Of a stretch of DNA of 64,000 bases, positions 17,195 through 28,724 are shown one piece after another; the stretch's first letter is position 1, and each line of letters opens with the position of its first letter. The notes beneath the pieces are model-generated. The model had not been told where the DNA came from, made no database searches, and worked only from the letters and a program-made list of their open reading frames with translations. The stretch covers positions 1,307,001 through 1,371,000 of the forward strand of contig NZ_CP032548.1 in assembly GCF_003867015.1 (NCBI RefSeq). Reading direction: 5' to 3'. Made by a program: the position numbers and the translations under genes. This stretch comes from Tenacibaculum singaporense. Its GTDB lineage: Bacteria; Bacteroidota; Bacteroidia; Flavobacteriales; Flavobacteriaceae.

Positions 17195-18382
17195 ACTTAG
17201 GAATTCAAAAATACCAGCAGCACCTTGACCAGTACCTACACACATGGTTACCATTCCGTATTTGTTATTCATGTTACGCTTACGCATTTCATCAAATAAC
17301 TGAACAGATAGTTTACCACCAGTACATCCTAATGGGTGACCTAAAGCAATTGCTCCACCATTTACGTTAACGATATCCGGATTTAATCCTAATTCGCGAA
17401 TAACTGCTAACGATTGTGAAGCAAACGCTTCGTTTAGTTCAATTAATTCAATATCACTTTGTTGTAAACCTGCTTGTTTTAATGCTTTTGGAATTGCTGC
17501 TACAGGACCAATTCCCATAATACGAGGTGGTACTCCTGCTGCTGCATAACTTACTAAACGAGCTTCTGGTTGAATACCTAACTCTTTTACCATATCTTCA
17601 CTCATTACCATTACAAAGGCAGCTCCATCACTTGTTTGTGATGAGTTACCAGCAGTAACAGAACCGTCAGCAGCAAATACTGGACGTAATCTTGCTAAGG
17701 CTTCTACGCTTGTTCCACGACGTGGACCTTCGTCTTTAGTAACTGTGTAATTTCTTGTAGCGCGTTTTCCGTTTCCATCAATGTAAGTTTCTTCTACATC
17801 AATTGGAGCTATTTGATCTTGGAAACGATCACTATCTAATGCTTTTAAAGCTTTCATGTGCGATTCGTATGCAAATTGATCTTGATCTGCACGAGATACA
17901 TTGTATTGTTGCGCTACTGCTTCAGCAGTATTACCCATTCCCCAATAGTAATCTTCGTGACCTGCATTTACGATATCGTAGTTTAATTCTGGTTTAAAAC
18001 CTGTCATTGGTACAGAACTCATGCTTTCTGCTCCACCAGCAATAATACATTCTGCCATTCCAGATTGAATTTTTGCTACTGCCATACCAATAGTTTCTAA
18101 TCCTGATGAACAGAAACGGTTTACGGTAACTCCAGGAACATCTACAGAATCTAATCCGATTAACGAAATAATTCTTGCCATGTTTAATCCTTGAGAACCT
18201 TCTGGCATTGCGTTACCAACAATAACATCGTCGATACGCTTTACGTCGAATTCTGGCAACTTTGTCATCATATACTTGATGGTTTCAGCAGCTAATTCGT
18301 CAGCTCTTTTAAATCTGAACACACCTTTTTTAGATTTCCCTACGGCGGTTCTATATCCTTTTACTATATATGCTGTTTTCAT
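17192..18382 (-). CDS. fadA: Acetyl-CoA C-acyltransferase (thiolase)
   Basis: A 396-residue thiolase that cleaves 3-ketoacyl-CoA to acetyl-CoA and a shortened acyl-CoA. The acylation Cys lies in VNRFCSSGLETIGMA (about residue 90). The His is in NVNGGAIALGHPLGCTGGK and the second catalytic Cys in GMVTMCVGTGQGAAG near the C-terminus. It follows the multifunctional fad protein gene in the same operon, separated by about 70 bases that hold a palindromic repeat. Confidence 0.95.
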   Translation of the reverse strand: MKTAYIVKGYRTAVGKSKKGVFRFKRADELAAETIKYMMTKLPEFDVKRIDDVIVGNAMPEGSQGLNMARIISLIGLDSVDVPGVTVNRFCSSGLETIGMAVAKIQSGMAECIIAGGAESMSSVPMTGFKPELNYDIVNAGHEDYYWGMGNTAEAVAQQYNVSRADQDQFAYESHMKALKALDSDRFQDQIAPIDVEETYIDGNGKRATRNYTVTKDEGPRRGTSVEALARLRPVFAADGSVTAGNSSQTSDGAAFVMVMSEDMVKELGIQPEARLVSYAAAGVPPRIMGIGPVAAIPKALKQAGLQQSDIELIELNEAFASQSLAVIRELGLNPDIVNVNGGAIALGHPLGCTGGKLSVQLFDEMRKRNMNNKYGMVTMCVGTGQGAAGIFEFLS

Positions 18383-18397
18383 ATTTTCTTGCTTTTG

Positions 18398-18441
18398 GCT
18401 ATTGGCTTTTAGCTATTTGCTAACAGCTAGAGGCTAATAGC
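18398..18441. repeat. Palindromic intergenic repeat between fad genes
   Basis: Arms GCTATTGGCTTTTAGCT and AGCTAGAGGCTAATAGC match at 14 of 17 positions as an inverted repeat around a 10-base loop. Mismatches are mostly G-T compatible, so an RNA hairpin would still form. It lies in the fadB-like to fadA spacer. Confidence 0.7.
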
Positions 18442-18450
18442 ATAGTAATT

Positions 18451-20856
18451 TTAATTACGTAAAGGTTTACCAGTTTTTAACATATGCTGAATACGCTCTA
18501 ACGTTTTTCTTTCAGTAGTTAAACTTAAGAAAGCTTCACGCTCAAGGTCTAATAAATACTGCTCAGTAACTTTTGTTGGTTCTGATAAATCTCCTCCAGC
18601 CATTACATAGGCTAGTTTGTTTGCAATTTTCTGATCGTGTTCAGAAATATATTTAGAAGCTTCCATAGAATCAGTTCCTACTAAGAACATTCCTAAGGCT
18701 TGCTTACCTAATACTAAAACATCTTTACGTTTTACTGGTTGTGTATAACCTGCTTCAGCTAATAACACAGCGTGCTTTTTAGCTTCTGCAATTTGACGGT
18801 CTTTGTTTACAACCACAACATCTTTTCCTTTTTGTAGTAGGTTTAAGTCGTATGCTTCATAAGCTGAAGTTGCAACTTTAGCCATACCAATAGTTAAGAA
18901 GTGCTCTTGTAATACATTTAATTGAACATCACCAGTATGGAATAAGTCTTGTGCTCTTAACGCCATTTCTTTAGATCCACCACCACCAGGAATTACTCCA
19001 ACTCCAAACTCTACTAATCCGATGTATGTTTCAGCAGCAGCAACTACTTTATCAGCGTGTAATGATAATTCACATCCACCACCTAACGCCATTCCGTGAG
19101 GAGCAGCAATGGTAGGAATTGCAGAGTAACGCATACGCATCATGGTATCTTGGAAATATTTGATAGCCATGTTTAACTCATCGTACTCTTGCTCAACAGC
19201 CATCATAAAAATCATTCCGATGTTGGCACCTACTGAGAAGTTTGCAGCTTGGTTACCAATTACTAATCCTTGGAAGTCTTTTTCAGCTAAATCAACCGCT
19301 TTGTTTAATCCTGCTAAAACATCACCACCAATAGTGTTCATTTTAGATTGGAATTCACAGTTTAAGATTCCGTCTCCTAAATCTTCAATAACAACTCCAG
19401 AGTTTTTGAATACCTCAGTAGTTTTACGAATATTATCTAAGATGATAAATGAATCTTGTCCTGGTTTTTTAACTTGAGCTTTTGCAGGTACATCGTAGTA
19501 ATATGTTGCACCGTCTTTAACTGTATAGAAAGATTTTTCTCCTTTAGCTACCATTTCAGTAACCCAAGCAGCTGGTTCCTTTCCTTCAGCTTTCATTAAT
19601 TCGATACCTTTTTCAACTCCTACAGCATCCCAAATTTCGAAAGGACCATTTTCCCATCCGAAACCAGCTTTCATGGCATCGTCAATTCTGTATAATTCGT
19701 CAGAAATTTCTGGAATTCTATTTTGAACGTAGGCAAACATTGCTGCGAAGTTCTTACGGTAAAATTCTCCCGCTTTATCTTTTCCGCCAACTAATACTTT
19801 AAATCGGTCAATTGGCTTATCGATTGTTTTTGTTAGTTCTAAGGTAGCGAATTTTGCTTTTTTAGACGGACGGTATTCCATCGTATCTAAATCTAAGGCT
19901 AAAATTTCACGCTTTCCTTCTGCATTGGTTGTTTTCTTATAAAAACCTTGTTTGGTTTTGTTACCTAACCATTTGTTTTCCATCATTGTGTTGATGAAAT
20001 CTGGCAACTTAAATAAGTCGTGTGCTTCGTCGTTAGGACAGTTTTCGTAGATTCCGTTAGCAACGTGTACTAAAGTATCTAATCCAACAACATCAACAGT
20101 ACGGAAAGTAGCTGATTTAGGACGTCCAATAACTGGTCCTGTTAATTTATCAACCTCTTCAATAGTTAAGCCTAATTCTTTTACTTGGTGGAATAACGAT
20201 TGGATTCCAAAGATACCTATACGGTTCCCAATAAATGCTGGTGTATCTTTAGCTAATACTGAAGTTTTTCCTAAGAATTTAGAACCATAATCCATTAAGA
20301 AGTCTGTAACTTCTTGTTTACAGTCAGGTCCTGGAACAACTTCAAATAATTTTAAATAACGAGGAGGGTTAAAAAAGTGTGTAACCGCAAAGTGCTTACG
20401 GAAATCTTCACTACGTCCTTCGTTCATAAACTTAATAGGAATACCTGAAGTGTTGGTAGAAATAATAGTACCAGGAGTGCGATATTTTTCAACTTGCTCA
20501 AAAACACTTTGTTTAATGTCTAAGCGTTCAACAACTACTTCCATAATCCAATCTACATCTTTAACTTTGTGTAAATCGTCCTCAAGGTTTCCAGTAGTAA
20601 TTCTATCTGCAAATTTTTTATTGTAGATAGGTGATGGTTTCGACTTTAACGAAGCAGTCAAAGCATCATTTACCAAACGGTTACGAACTACTTTGTCTTC
20701 TAAGGTTAATCCTTTTGCTTTTTCTTTGTCGTTAAGCTCTCTTGGAACGATGTCCAAAAGCAATACTTCAACGCCAATGTTAGCAAAATGACATGCAATA
20801 CCTGATCCCATGATACCAGAACCGATAATTGCTACTTTTTTAATTCTTCTTGCCAT
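18451..20856 (-). CDS. 3-hydroxyacyl-CoA dehydrogenase / enoyl-CoA hydratase fusion
   Basis: An 801-residue multifunctional beta-oxidation enzyme. The NAD-binding dehydrogenase domain comes first (KVAIIGSGIMGSGIACHFA at about 6-25; THFFNPPRYLKLFEVVPGP; GFIGNRIG-like AFIGNRIGIFG). The enoyl-CoA hydratase/isomerase domain follows (GMALGGGCELSLHADKVVAA, then GLVEFGVGVIPGGGGSKEMA near 610-650). This order is the reverse of E. coli FadB and is usual in Bacteroidota. It starts 17 bases after the marR stop, in one operon with thiolase and acyl-CoA dehydrogenase. Confidence 0.95.
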   Translation of the reverse strand: MARRIKKVAIIGSGIMGSGIACHFANIGVEVLLLDIVPRELNDKEKAKGLTLEDKVVRNRLVNDALTASLKSKPSPIYNKKFADRITTGNLEDDLHKVKDVDWIMEVVVERLDIKQSVFEQVEKYRTPGTIISTNTSGIPIKFMNEGRSEDFRKHFAVTHFFNPPRYLKLFEVVPGPDCKQEVTDFLMDYGSKFLGKTSVLAKDTPAFIGNRIGIFGIQSLFHQVKELGLTIEEVDKLTGPVIGRPKSATFRTVDVVGLDTLVHVANGIYENCPNDEAHDLFKLPDFINTMMENKWLGNKTKQGFYKKTTNAEGKREILALDLDTMEYRPSKKAKFATLELTKTIDKPIDRFKVLVGGKDKAGEFYRKNFAAMFAYVQNRIPEISDELYRIDDAMKAGFGWENGPFEIWDAVGVEKGIELMKAEGKEPAAWVTEMVAKGEKSFYTVKDGATYYYDVPAKAQVKKPGQDSFIILDNIRKTTEVFKNSGVVIEDLGDGILNCEFQSKMNTIGGDVLAGLNKAVDLAEKDFQGLVIGNQAANFSVGANIGMIFMMAVEQEYDELNMAIKYFQDTMMRMRYSAIPTIAAPHGMALGGGCELSLHADKVVAAAETYIGLVEFGVGVIPGGGGSKEMALRAQDLFHTGDVQLNVLQEHFLTIGMAKVATSAYEAYDLNLLQKGKDVVVVNKDRQIAEAKKHAVLLAEAGYTQPVKRKDVLVLGKQALGMFLVGTDSMEASKYISEHDQKIANKLAYVMAGGDLSEPTKVTEQYLLDLEREAFLSLTTERKTLERIQHMLKTGKPLRN

Positions 20857-20873
20857 TTGTTTGTTGGTTTGTT

Positions 20874-21344
20874 TTATACAGCTTTATTGTCAATATCTTC
20901 TTCGTATATTAACTTATCTGTAATTAGTTTGTTTATTGTTGTTGTTACTTTAAAGAAGGTTTCTAACTCTTCTTCAGTAATATGTTCTCTTACTTTATTA
21001 TTGAATTGGTATACATGCCCTTTTGAAACTTCACGCATTTCTTTACCATATTTAGTAAGCTTTAAAATAACGCTTCTACCATCATTAGGATTTTTCTCGC
21101 GACATATAACTCCTTTATCTTCCATTGTTTTTAATAAACGAGAAAGACTTGTAGGCTCCATTCCCATTAACGGTCCTAAAGCAGTAGAAGGAGTACCGTT
21201 TTCAAAATCTATATTCAATAAAGCAAAAGCCGTAGCCATTGTGCTATCATGCTTTGCAGCTTGCTCGTTATACATTTTTGCAACGGCTTGCCACGTGGCT
21301 CTTAATTGGTGATCTATTGATTTATCCTTGTCCATGGATGCCAA
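20874..21344 (-). CDS. MarR-family regulator of the beta-oxidation operon
   Basis: A 156-residue winged-helix repressor. The recognition region is STALGPLMGMEPTSLSRLLK, and the wing lies in EKNPNDGRSVILKLTKYGKE. It is the first gene of the fad operon, so it probably represses it and responds to an acyl-CoA or similar ligand, as FadR-like MarR proteins do elsewhere; this is inference from context. Two palindromic sites directly upstream fit autoregulation. Confidence 0.9.
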   Translation of the reverse strand: MASMDKDKSIDHQLRATWQAVAKMYNEQAAKHDSTMATAFALLNIDFENGTPSTALGPLMGMEPTSLSRLLKTMEDKGVICREKNPNDGRSVILKLTKYGKEMREVSKGHVYQFNNKVREHITEEELETFFKVTTTINKLITDKLIYEEDIDNKAV

Positions 21345-21359
21345 ATATATAAAATTTTA

Positions 21360-21373
21360 TTATGCACGCATAG
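21360..21373. promoter_or_regulatory. MarR operator, site 2
   Basis: TTATGCACGCATAG is an imperfect copy of the palindrome at 21389, 16 bases upstream of the marR start codon. Its start is 29 bases from that of site 1, about three helical turns. Confidence 0.7.
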
Positions 21374-21388
21374 TATTTCGTAGAAAAG

Positions 21389-21402
21389 TTATGCATGCAT
21401 AA
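21389..21402. promoter_or_regulatory. MarR operator, site 1
   Basis: TTATGCATGCATAA is a perfect 14-bp palindrome in the marR/ABC-exporter divergent region. Together with site 2 it forms a paired operator on the same face of the helix. Confidence 0.7.
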
Positions 21403-21471
21403 TAAAATTAACAAAAAATTAATCTTGTAACGTTTAGAGAGAAGCGTATACTAATTGAGTATAAAAATATG

Positions 21472-21479
21472 TAAGTTTG
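21472..21479 (+). promoter_or_regulatory. Candidate -7 box for ABC exporter operon
   Basis: TAAGTTTG fits TAnnTTTG and lies 46 bases upstream of the ABC ATPase start. Confidence 0.4.
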
Positions 21480-21525
21480 TCACTGCTGTTTTTAAATAAA
21501 CGGCAATTAATCAACTATAAAATCT

Positions 21526-22455
21526 ATGAACAATTTATTAGAAATTAATAATGTAGTAAAGCGTTATGGCGATTATACTGCATTAAATAATGTTTCGATG
21601 CACATTCCTAAAGGAAGTGTTTTTGGTTTATTAGGACCTAACGGTGCAGGAAAAACCTCACTTATTAGAATTATCAACCAAATAACAATGCCTGACGCTG
21701 GTGGAATTATATTAGACGGAGAAAAGTTAGCTCCAAACCATATAGAACATATAGGTTACCTGCCAGAAGAAAGAGGGTTGTATAAAAGTATGAAGGTAGG
21801 AGAGCAGGCATTGTACCTTGCTCAATTAAAAGGGTTGAGTAAATCGGAAGCTAAAAAACGATTGAAATATTGGTTTGATAAATTTGATATAGGTGCTTGG
21901 TGGAATAAAAAGATTGAAGAGCTATCTAAAGGAATGGCTCAAAAGGTACAGTTTATAGTAACGGTATTACATCAGCCTAAATTATTAATTTTTGATGAGC
22001 CTTTTTCTGGATTTGATCCTATTAATGCACAACTAATAGCTAAAGAAATTTTACAGTTGCGTGATGAAGGTGCTACCATTATTTTTTCTACCCATAGAAT
22101 GGAGTCTGTTGAGGAGATGTGTGATTATATAGCTTTGATTAATAAGTCGAATAAAATTTTAGATGGTAAGCTAGAAGATATTAAAAAGGAGTTTAGAACA
22201 AATACTTTTCAGGTTGGATTAGCAACTTCTAATTCAAAAGAAGTGGAGCAAAAGCTTAAAGAAAACTTCGAGGTCTTACCGGCAGATTTCAAACTGTTAA
22301 ACGAAGGGTTAAAATTAAATGTAAAACTTACCAACGGAAGTTCTCCAAACGATTTATTATCGTATTTAACCAACCAAGGTCAAGTACAGCATTTTGTAGA
22401 GTTAGTACCAAGTGCTAATGATATTTTTATTCAAGCAATCCATAAAAACAGTTAA
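21526..22455 (+). CDS. ABC transporter ATP-binding protein (NatA-like)
   Basis: A 309-residue ATPase. Walker A is GPNGAGKTS (about residue 38), the signature is LSKGMAQK, Walker B is LLIFDEPFSGFDP, and the H-loop is FSTHRME. A C-terminal extension of about 80 residues resembles the DUF4162 domain common in NatA/DrrA-like exporters. It starts a two-gene exporter with the permease 3 bases downstream. The cargo is unknown; sodium or drug export is typical of the family. Confidence 0.92.
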   Translation: MNNLLEINNVVKRYGDYTALNNVSMHIPKGSVFGLLGPNGAGKTSLIRIINQITMPDAGGIILDGEKLAPNHIEHIGYLPEERGLYKSMKVGEQALYLAQLKGLSKSEAKKRLKYWFDKFDIGAWWNKKIEELSKGMAQKVQFIVTVLHQPKLLIFDEPFSGFDPINAQLIAKEILQLRDEGATIIFSTHRMESVEEMCDYIALINKSNKILDGKLEDIKKEFRTNTFQVGLATSNSKEVEQKLKENFEVLPADFKLLNEGLKLNVKLTNGSSPNDLLSYLTNQGQVQHFVELVPSANDIFIQAIHKNS

Positions 22456-22458
22456 GCA

Positions 22459-23781
22459 ATGAAAAGATTACGATTAATTATAGAACGCGAGTTTATTGCT
22501 AAGGTTAGAAATAAGTCGTTTATCGTTATGACTTTCTTAAGTCCACTGTTAATGATTGGTATGGGGGCTTTAGTATTTTTCTTAATGAAGAAGAACGATG
22601 AAAAGGTTAAGAAGATAGTATATGTTGATGAGTCTGGAATGTTCTCTAAAGATATTTTTAAAGATTCAAAAACAGTAAAGTATGAAGATTTTACTGCTTT
22701 AGGAATTGAAGATTCTAAAAAGAAGGTAGAAGATGGTGATTATTACGGGGCTTTATATATTCCGAAACAAGATAGTTTAGAAATGTTGGCAAAATCGATT
22801 GAGTTTTTCTCTAAAGACTCACCAAGTATGTCTATCATGGAAAGTTTAGAGGATAAAATTGATAAGGAGTTACGTCATAAAAAACTAACAAGCTTCGGAA
22901 TTGATATTGCACATATTGAGGAGTCTAAAATTTCATCAGAAATAAAAATGTTGAATTTCTCTGGGGAAAAATCATCTAAATTAATCAACGGATTAAAGAT
23001 TGGTGTAGGAGCTATTGCAGGATATTTATTGATGATGTTTGTGATGATTTACGGAACATCAGTAATGCGTAGTGTTATTGAAGAAAAAACAAGCAGAATT
23101 ATTGAGGTGATCGTTTCTTCTGTGAAACCTTTTCAATTAATGTTAGGAAAGATTATTGGAAATGCATCAGCTGGATTGTTACAGTTCTTTATTTGGGGAA
23201 TTTTGTTTTTAGTGTTTAGCCTAGTAGCATCTTCTTTCTTTGGTGTTGATATGATGGAAATGCAGTCGGCAAAAGTATCACCAGAACAAATGGAAGCTAT
23301 TCAACAAACAGCAGCCAATAAAGGTGAAATGATTGTGCAAGAAATTTTCAGATTGCCTTTAATAAAAATGTTCTTCTTATTCATTTTCTACTTCTTAGGA
23401 GGGTATATGTTGTATAGCTCGTTGTTTGCAGCAGTAGGAGCAGCGGTAGATAATGAAACGGACACACAACAATTTATGATGCCTATTATGTTACCATTAA
23501 TTTTGGCAGTGTATGTAGGTTTTGCAACGGTAATTAATGATCCTCACGGACCAGTGTCAGTAATATTTTCTTATATACCATTCACATCTCCAATAGTGAT
23601 GTTAATGAGAATTCCGTTTGGAGTTGCTTGGTGGGAAATAGCCATTTCTATGTTGCTATTAATTCTTACTTTTATGGTGATTGTATGGATTGCTGCTAAA
23701 ATTTATCGCGTGGGTATTTTAATGTATGGTAAAAAGCCGACTTATAAAGATTTATGGAAGTGGATTCGTTACAATGGGTAA
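22459..23781 (+). CDS. ABC-2 type permease (NatB-like)
   Basis: A 440-residue inner-membrane protein. One membrane helix (about 20-40) is followed by a periplasmic domain of about 130 residues, then five or more helices after residue 175, the ABC-2 NatB layout. The motif VMRSVIEEKTSRIIEVIVSS is the coupling region typical of the family. It pairs with the preceding ATPase, with only 3 bases between them. Confidence 0.9.
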   Translation: MKRLRLIIEREFIAKVRNKSFIVMTFLSPLLMIGMGALVFFLMKKNDEKVKKIVYVDESGMFSKDIFKDSKTVKYEDFTALGIEDSKKKVEDGDYYGALYIPKQDSLEMLAKSIEFFSKDSPSMSIMESLEDKIDKELRHKKLTSFGIDIAHIEESKISSEIKMLNFSGEKSSKLINGLKIGVGAIAGYLLMMFVMIYGTSVMRSVIEEKTSRIIEVIVSSVKPFQLMLGKIIGNASAGLLQFFIWGILFLVFSLVASSFFGVDMMEMQSAKVSPEQMEAIQQTAANKGEMIVQEIFRLPLIKMFFLFIFYFLGGYMLYSSLFAAVGAAVDNETDTQQFMMPIMLPLILAVYVGFATVINDPHGPVSVIFSYIPFTSPIVMLMRIPFGVAWWEIAISMLLLILTFMVIVWIAAKIYRVGILMYGKKPTYKDLWKWIRYNG

Positions 23782-23881
23782 TTATCATTTATAAAATAAA
23801 TTGTAGTATTTAACTCATAGTAATACCTGAAAATGTTTAGATAGTAAATTGCATCTAATCAATAAAAAAAAGAACTAACAG

Positions 23882-24811
23882 ATGAAAGAAGTAATAAAAG
23901 AAATAACCGATTTTCTAAATCTTAGAATTCCAGTAGGAGGAAAAGAAGTAGATATTACAATAAAGACAGTTCTGTTTTTAATAATAGGTTTAATTCTTGT
24001 GAAAATTTTACTGAAGTACTTAAAAAAACTAGCTAAAAGTAAATTAGAACAAGAAGACAAGAATAAGTTTGATACTATTTTCTCTTTTACAAGTTGGTTA
24101 GCTTATGTAGTTGTTTTTTCAATAGCTTTAAGTTCAGCAGGAGTTAATTTAAGTGCAATTTTAGTAGCATCCTCTGCCTTATTAATAGGTATTGGTTTGG
24201 CTTTGCAAACTTTTTTTCAGGATATAATATCTGGAATTTTTATCATTCTTGATAAAAGTGTTCATGTTGGAGATATTATTGAGTTAGATGACAAAGTTGG
24301 TAGGGTGGAAGAAATAAAGTTAAGAACTACAAGAGCCGTAACAATTGATAATAAAGTATTGGTTATTCCTAATCATAAGTATTTATCAAATAGTTTATAT
24401 AACTGGACACAGAATGGCACCACTACTAGAGAAAGTGTAACAGTGGGTGTAGCCTATGGTAGTGATGTAGCTTTAGTTAAAAAACTATTAATGAAAGCGG
24501 CTAGTGAACATCCAAAAGTATATCAGCACCCAGCTCCGTTAGTGCTTTTTGAAAATTTTGGAGATAGTTCGTTAAACTTTAAATTAATTTTTACATTAAA
24601 TGATAGTTTTCAGGCAGCAATACCAAAAAGTGATATACGGTTTAAAATAGACGAGCTGTTTAGAGAGCATAATATCAGTATTCCGTTCCCACAAAGAGAT
24701 ATACACATTGTAGATGCCAAAGGGTTACGTTTTGAACCTCCAAAGAAAAACAATCAGAAAGAAATTGAAGGTAAAGAGGAGGGAAATTCTAAAGAAGAAC
24801 TAAATAATTAA
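23882..24811 (+). CDS. Small-conductance mechanosensitive channel (MscS family)
   Basis: A 309-residue channel that releases solutes on hypo-osmotic shock. Three membrane helices lie at about 25-130. The pore helix and following segment read ALLIGIGLALQTFFQDIISG, then GDIIELDDKVGRVEEI and VIPNHKYLSNSLYNWT of the beta domain. The charged C-terminal tail is variable. It follows the exporter genes by about 100 bases and may have its own promoter. Confidence 0.93.
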   Translation: MKEVIKEITDFLNLRIPVGGKEVDITIKTVLFLIIGLILVKILLKYLKKLAKSKLEQEDKNKFDTIFSFTSWLAYVVVFSIALSSAGVNLSAILVASSALLIGIGLALQTFFQDIISGIFIILDKSVHVGDIIELDDKVGRVEEIKLRTTRAVTIDNKVLVIPNHKYLSNSLYNWTQNGTTTRESVTVGVAYGSDVALVKKLLMKAASEHPKVYQHPAPLVLFENFGDSSLNFKLIFTLNDSFQAAIPKSDIRFKIDELFREHNISIPFPQRDIHIVDAKGLRFEPPKKNNQKEIEGKEEGNSKEELNN

Positions 24812-24852
24812 GATGAAAAACGTTTGGCTTGCTTTTTGAGTTGTAACCACCA

Positions 24853-24966
24853 ATGGTTCTTTCTTGTTGTAAAGAGTGTGTTAATAAAGTAACGTTAATA
24901 GATTTAGAGAACGAAGTAAGTGAGCTCAAAAAAATGATTTCTGATTTCAAGAATTCATTAAACTAG
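24853..24966 (+). CDS. Very small hypothetical protein (37 aa) with CCxxC
   Basis: An ATG at 24853 opens MVLSCCKECVNKVTLIDLEN then EVSELKKMISDFKNSLN and stops at 24966. The tail looks like a short coiled coil and the start has a CCKEC cluster. It lies in the gap between mscS and the sigma54 activator. It could be a real microprotein or a gene fragment; no homology is recognised. Confidence 0.35.
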   Translation: MVLSCCKECVNKVTLIDLENEVSELKKMISDFKNSLN

Positions 24967-25007
24967 TTTTTTTCTTTTAATCTAGCATCTAAAAGTCTAA
25001 AAAAAAT

Positions 25008-26171
25008 ATGAGTAAAATATTAATAATAGAAGATGAAGCTGCAATTCGCAGAGTATTAAAAAAAATTATTTCTGAAGAAAACGATTCCTATGAAGTAGAA
25101 GAAGCTGAAGATGGTTTGCAAGGAATTGAAATGATAAAGAAAACAGATTACGATTTGGTTTTGTGTGATATTAAGATGCCAAAAATGGATGGTGTTGAGG
25201 TATTGGAAAAAGTTAGAAAGTTAAAACCTGAAATACCAATGGTGATGATTTCTGGTCATGGTGATTTAGATACTGCAGTAAACACCATGCGTTTAGGAGC
25301 CTTTGATTATATTTCAAAACCACCAGATTTAAATCGTTTATTGAATACCGTAAGAAATGCTTTAGATAAAAAGGAGTTGGTAGTAGAAAATAAGCGTTTG
25401 AAAAAGAAGGTGAGTAAGAATTATGAAATGATTGGAGAGAGCGATGCTATTACTCATATTAAAGATATTATAGAAAAAGTATCAGCTACCGATGCTAGAG
25501 TTTTAATTACTGGACCTAATGGAACAGGAAAAGAGTTAGTAGCGCATTGGTTACATGAAAAATCTGAGCGCTCTAAAGCTTCAATGGTTGAAGTGAATTG
25601 TGCAGCTATTCCATCAGAACTAATAGAAAGTGAGCTGTTTGGGCATGTAAAAGGGAGTTTTACAGGAGCTAACAAAGATAGAGCAGGAAAGTTTGAAGCG
25701 GCTAATGGAGGAACCATTTTCTTGGATGAAATTGGAGATATGAGTTTGTCGGCACAAGCAAAAGTATTACGTGCTTTACAGGAAAATCGTATTCAACGAG
25801 TAGGTTCAGATAAAGACATAAAAGTAAATGTACGCGTAGTTGCTGCAACAAATAAAGATTTAAAGAAGGAAATTGAAGAAGGACGTTTCCGTGAAGATTT
25901 ATATCATCGTTTAGCAGTGATTTTAATTAAAGTTCCTGCATTAAACGATAGAAGAGAAGATATACCGTTATTAGTAGATTTCTTTGCAAAGAAAATTTCT
26001 GAAGAGCAAGGTATGCCTAAAAAAGGATTTTCTAATGATGCTATTAAATTGTTGCAAGAATATGATTGGACAGGTAATATTCGAGAATTACGAAATGTAG
26101 TTGAACGATTACTTATTTTAGGAGAAAAAGAAGTTTCTAAAAATGACGTGAAACTATTTGCGAGTAAATAA
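25008..26171 (+). CDS. Sigma54-dependent response regulator without DNA-binding domain
   Basis: A 387-residue NtrC-like protein. The receiver domain is 1-120 (phosphoacceptor Asp in LVLCDIKMPKMDG, Lys in YISKPPD). The AAA+ sigma54-activating domain is about 140-370: Walker A GPNGTGKE, the sigma54-contact loop GSFTGA, Walker B IFLDEIGD, arginine-finger region NIRELRNVVERL. The Fis-type helix-turn-helix expected after it is missing: the protein ends about 20 residues past the AAA+ lid. It may act from solution on sigma54 polymerase. No kinase is adjacent. Confidence 0.92.
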   Translation: MSKILIIEDEAAIRRVLKKIISEENDSYEVEEAEDGLQGIEMIKKTDYDLVLCDIKMPKMDGVEVLEKVRKLKPEIPMVMISGHGDLDTAVNTMRLGAFDYISKPPDLNRLLNTVRNALDKKELVVENKRLKKKVSKNYEMIGESDAITHIKDIIEKVSATDARVLITGPNGTGKELVAHWLHEKSERSKASMVEVNCAAIPSELIESELFGHVKGSFTGANKDRAGKFEAANGGTIFLDEIGDMSLSAQAKVLRALQENRIQRVGSDKDIKVNVRVVAATNKDLKKEIEEGRFREDLYHRLAVILIKVPALNDRREDIPLLVDFFAKKISEEQGMPKKGFSNDAIKLLQEYDWTGNIRELRNVVERLLILGEKEVSKNDVKLFASK

Positions 26172-26187
26172 TATTACTAGATAATAA

Positions 26188-26221
26188 ACAAAAAAGAAGA
26201 GCAAATCGCTCTTCTTTTTTT
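26188..26221. terminator. Bidirectional terminator
   Basis: A perfect stem AAAAAAGAAGAGC / GCTCTTCTTTTTT with a 4-base loop separates the sigma54 activator from the converging katG. Confidence 0.9.
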
Positions 26222-26238
26222 ATGATTTAGTTTTTAAA

Positions 26239-28724
<2,486 letters not shown>

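Noticed and set aside
24813..24840. Start at 24813 for the small gene before the sigma54 activator
   Set aside because: The frame stops after eight codons; the later ATG at 24853 is the only one giving a longer peptide.
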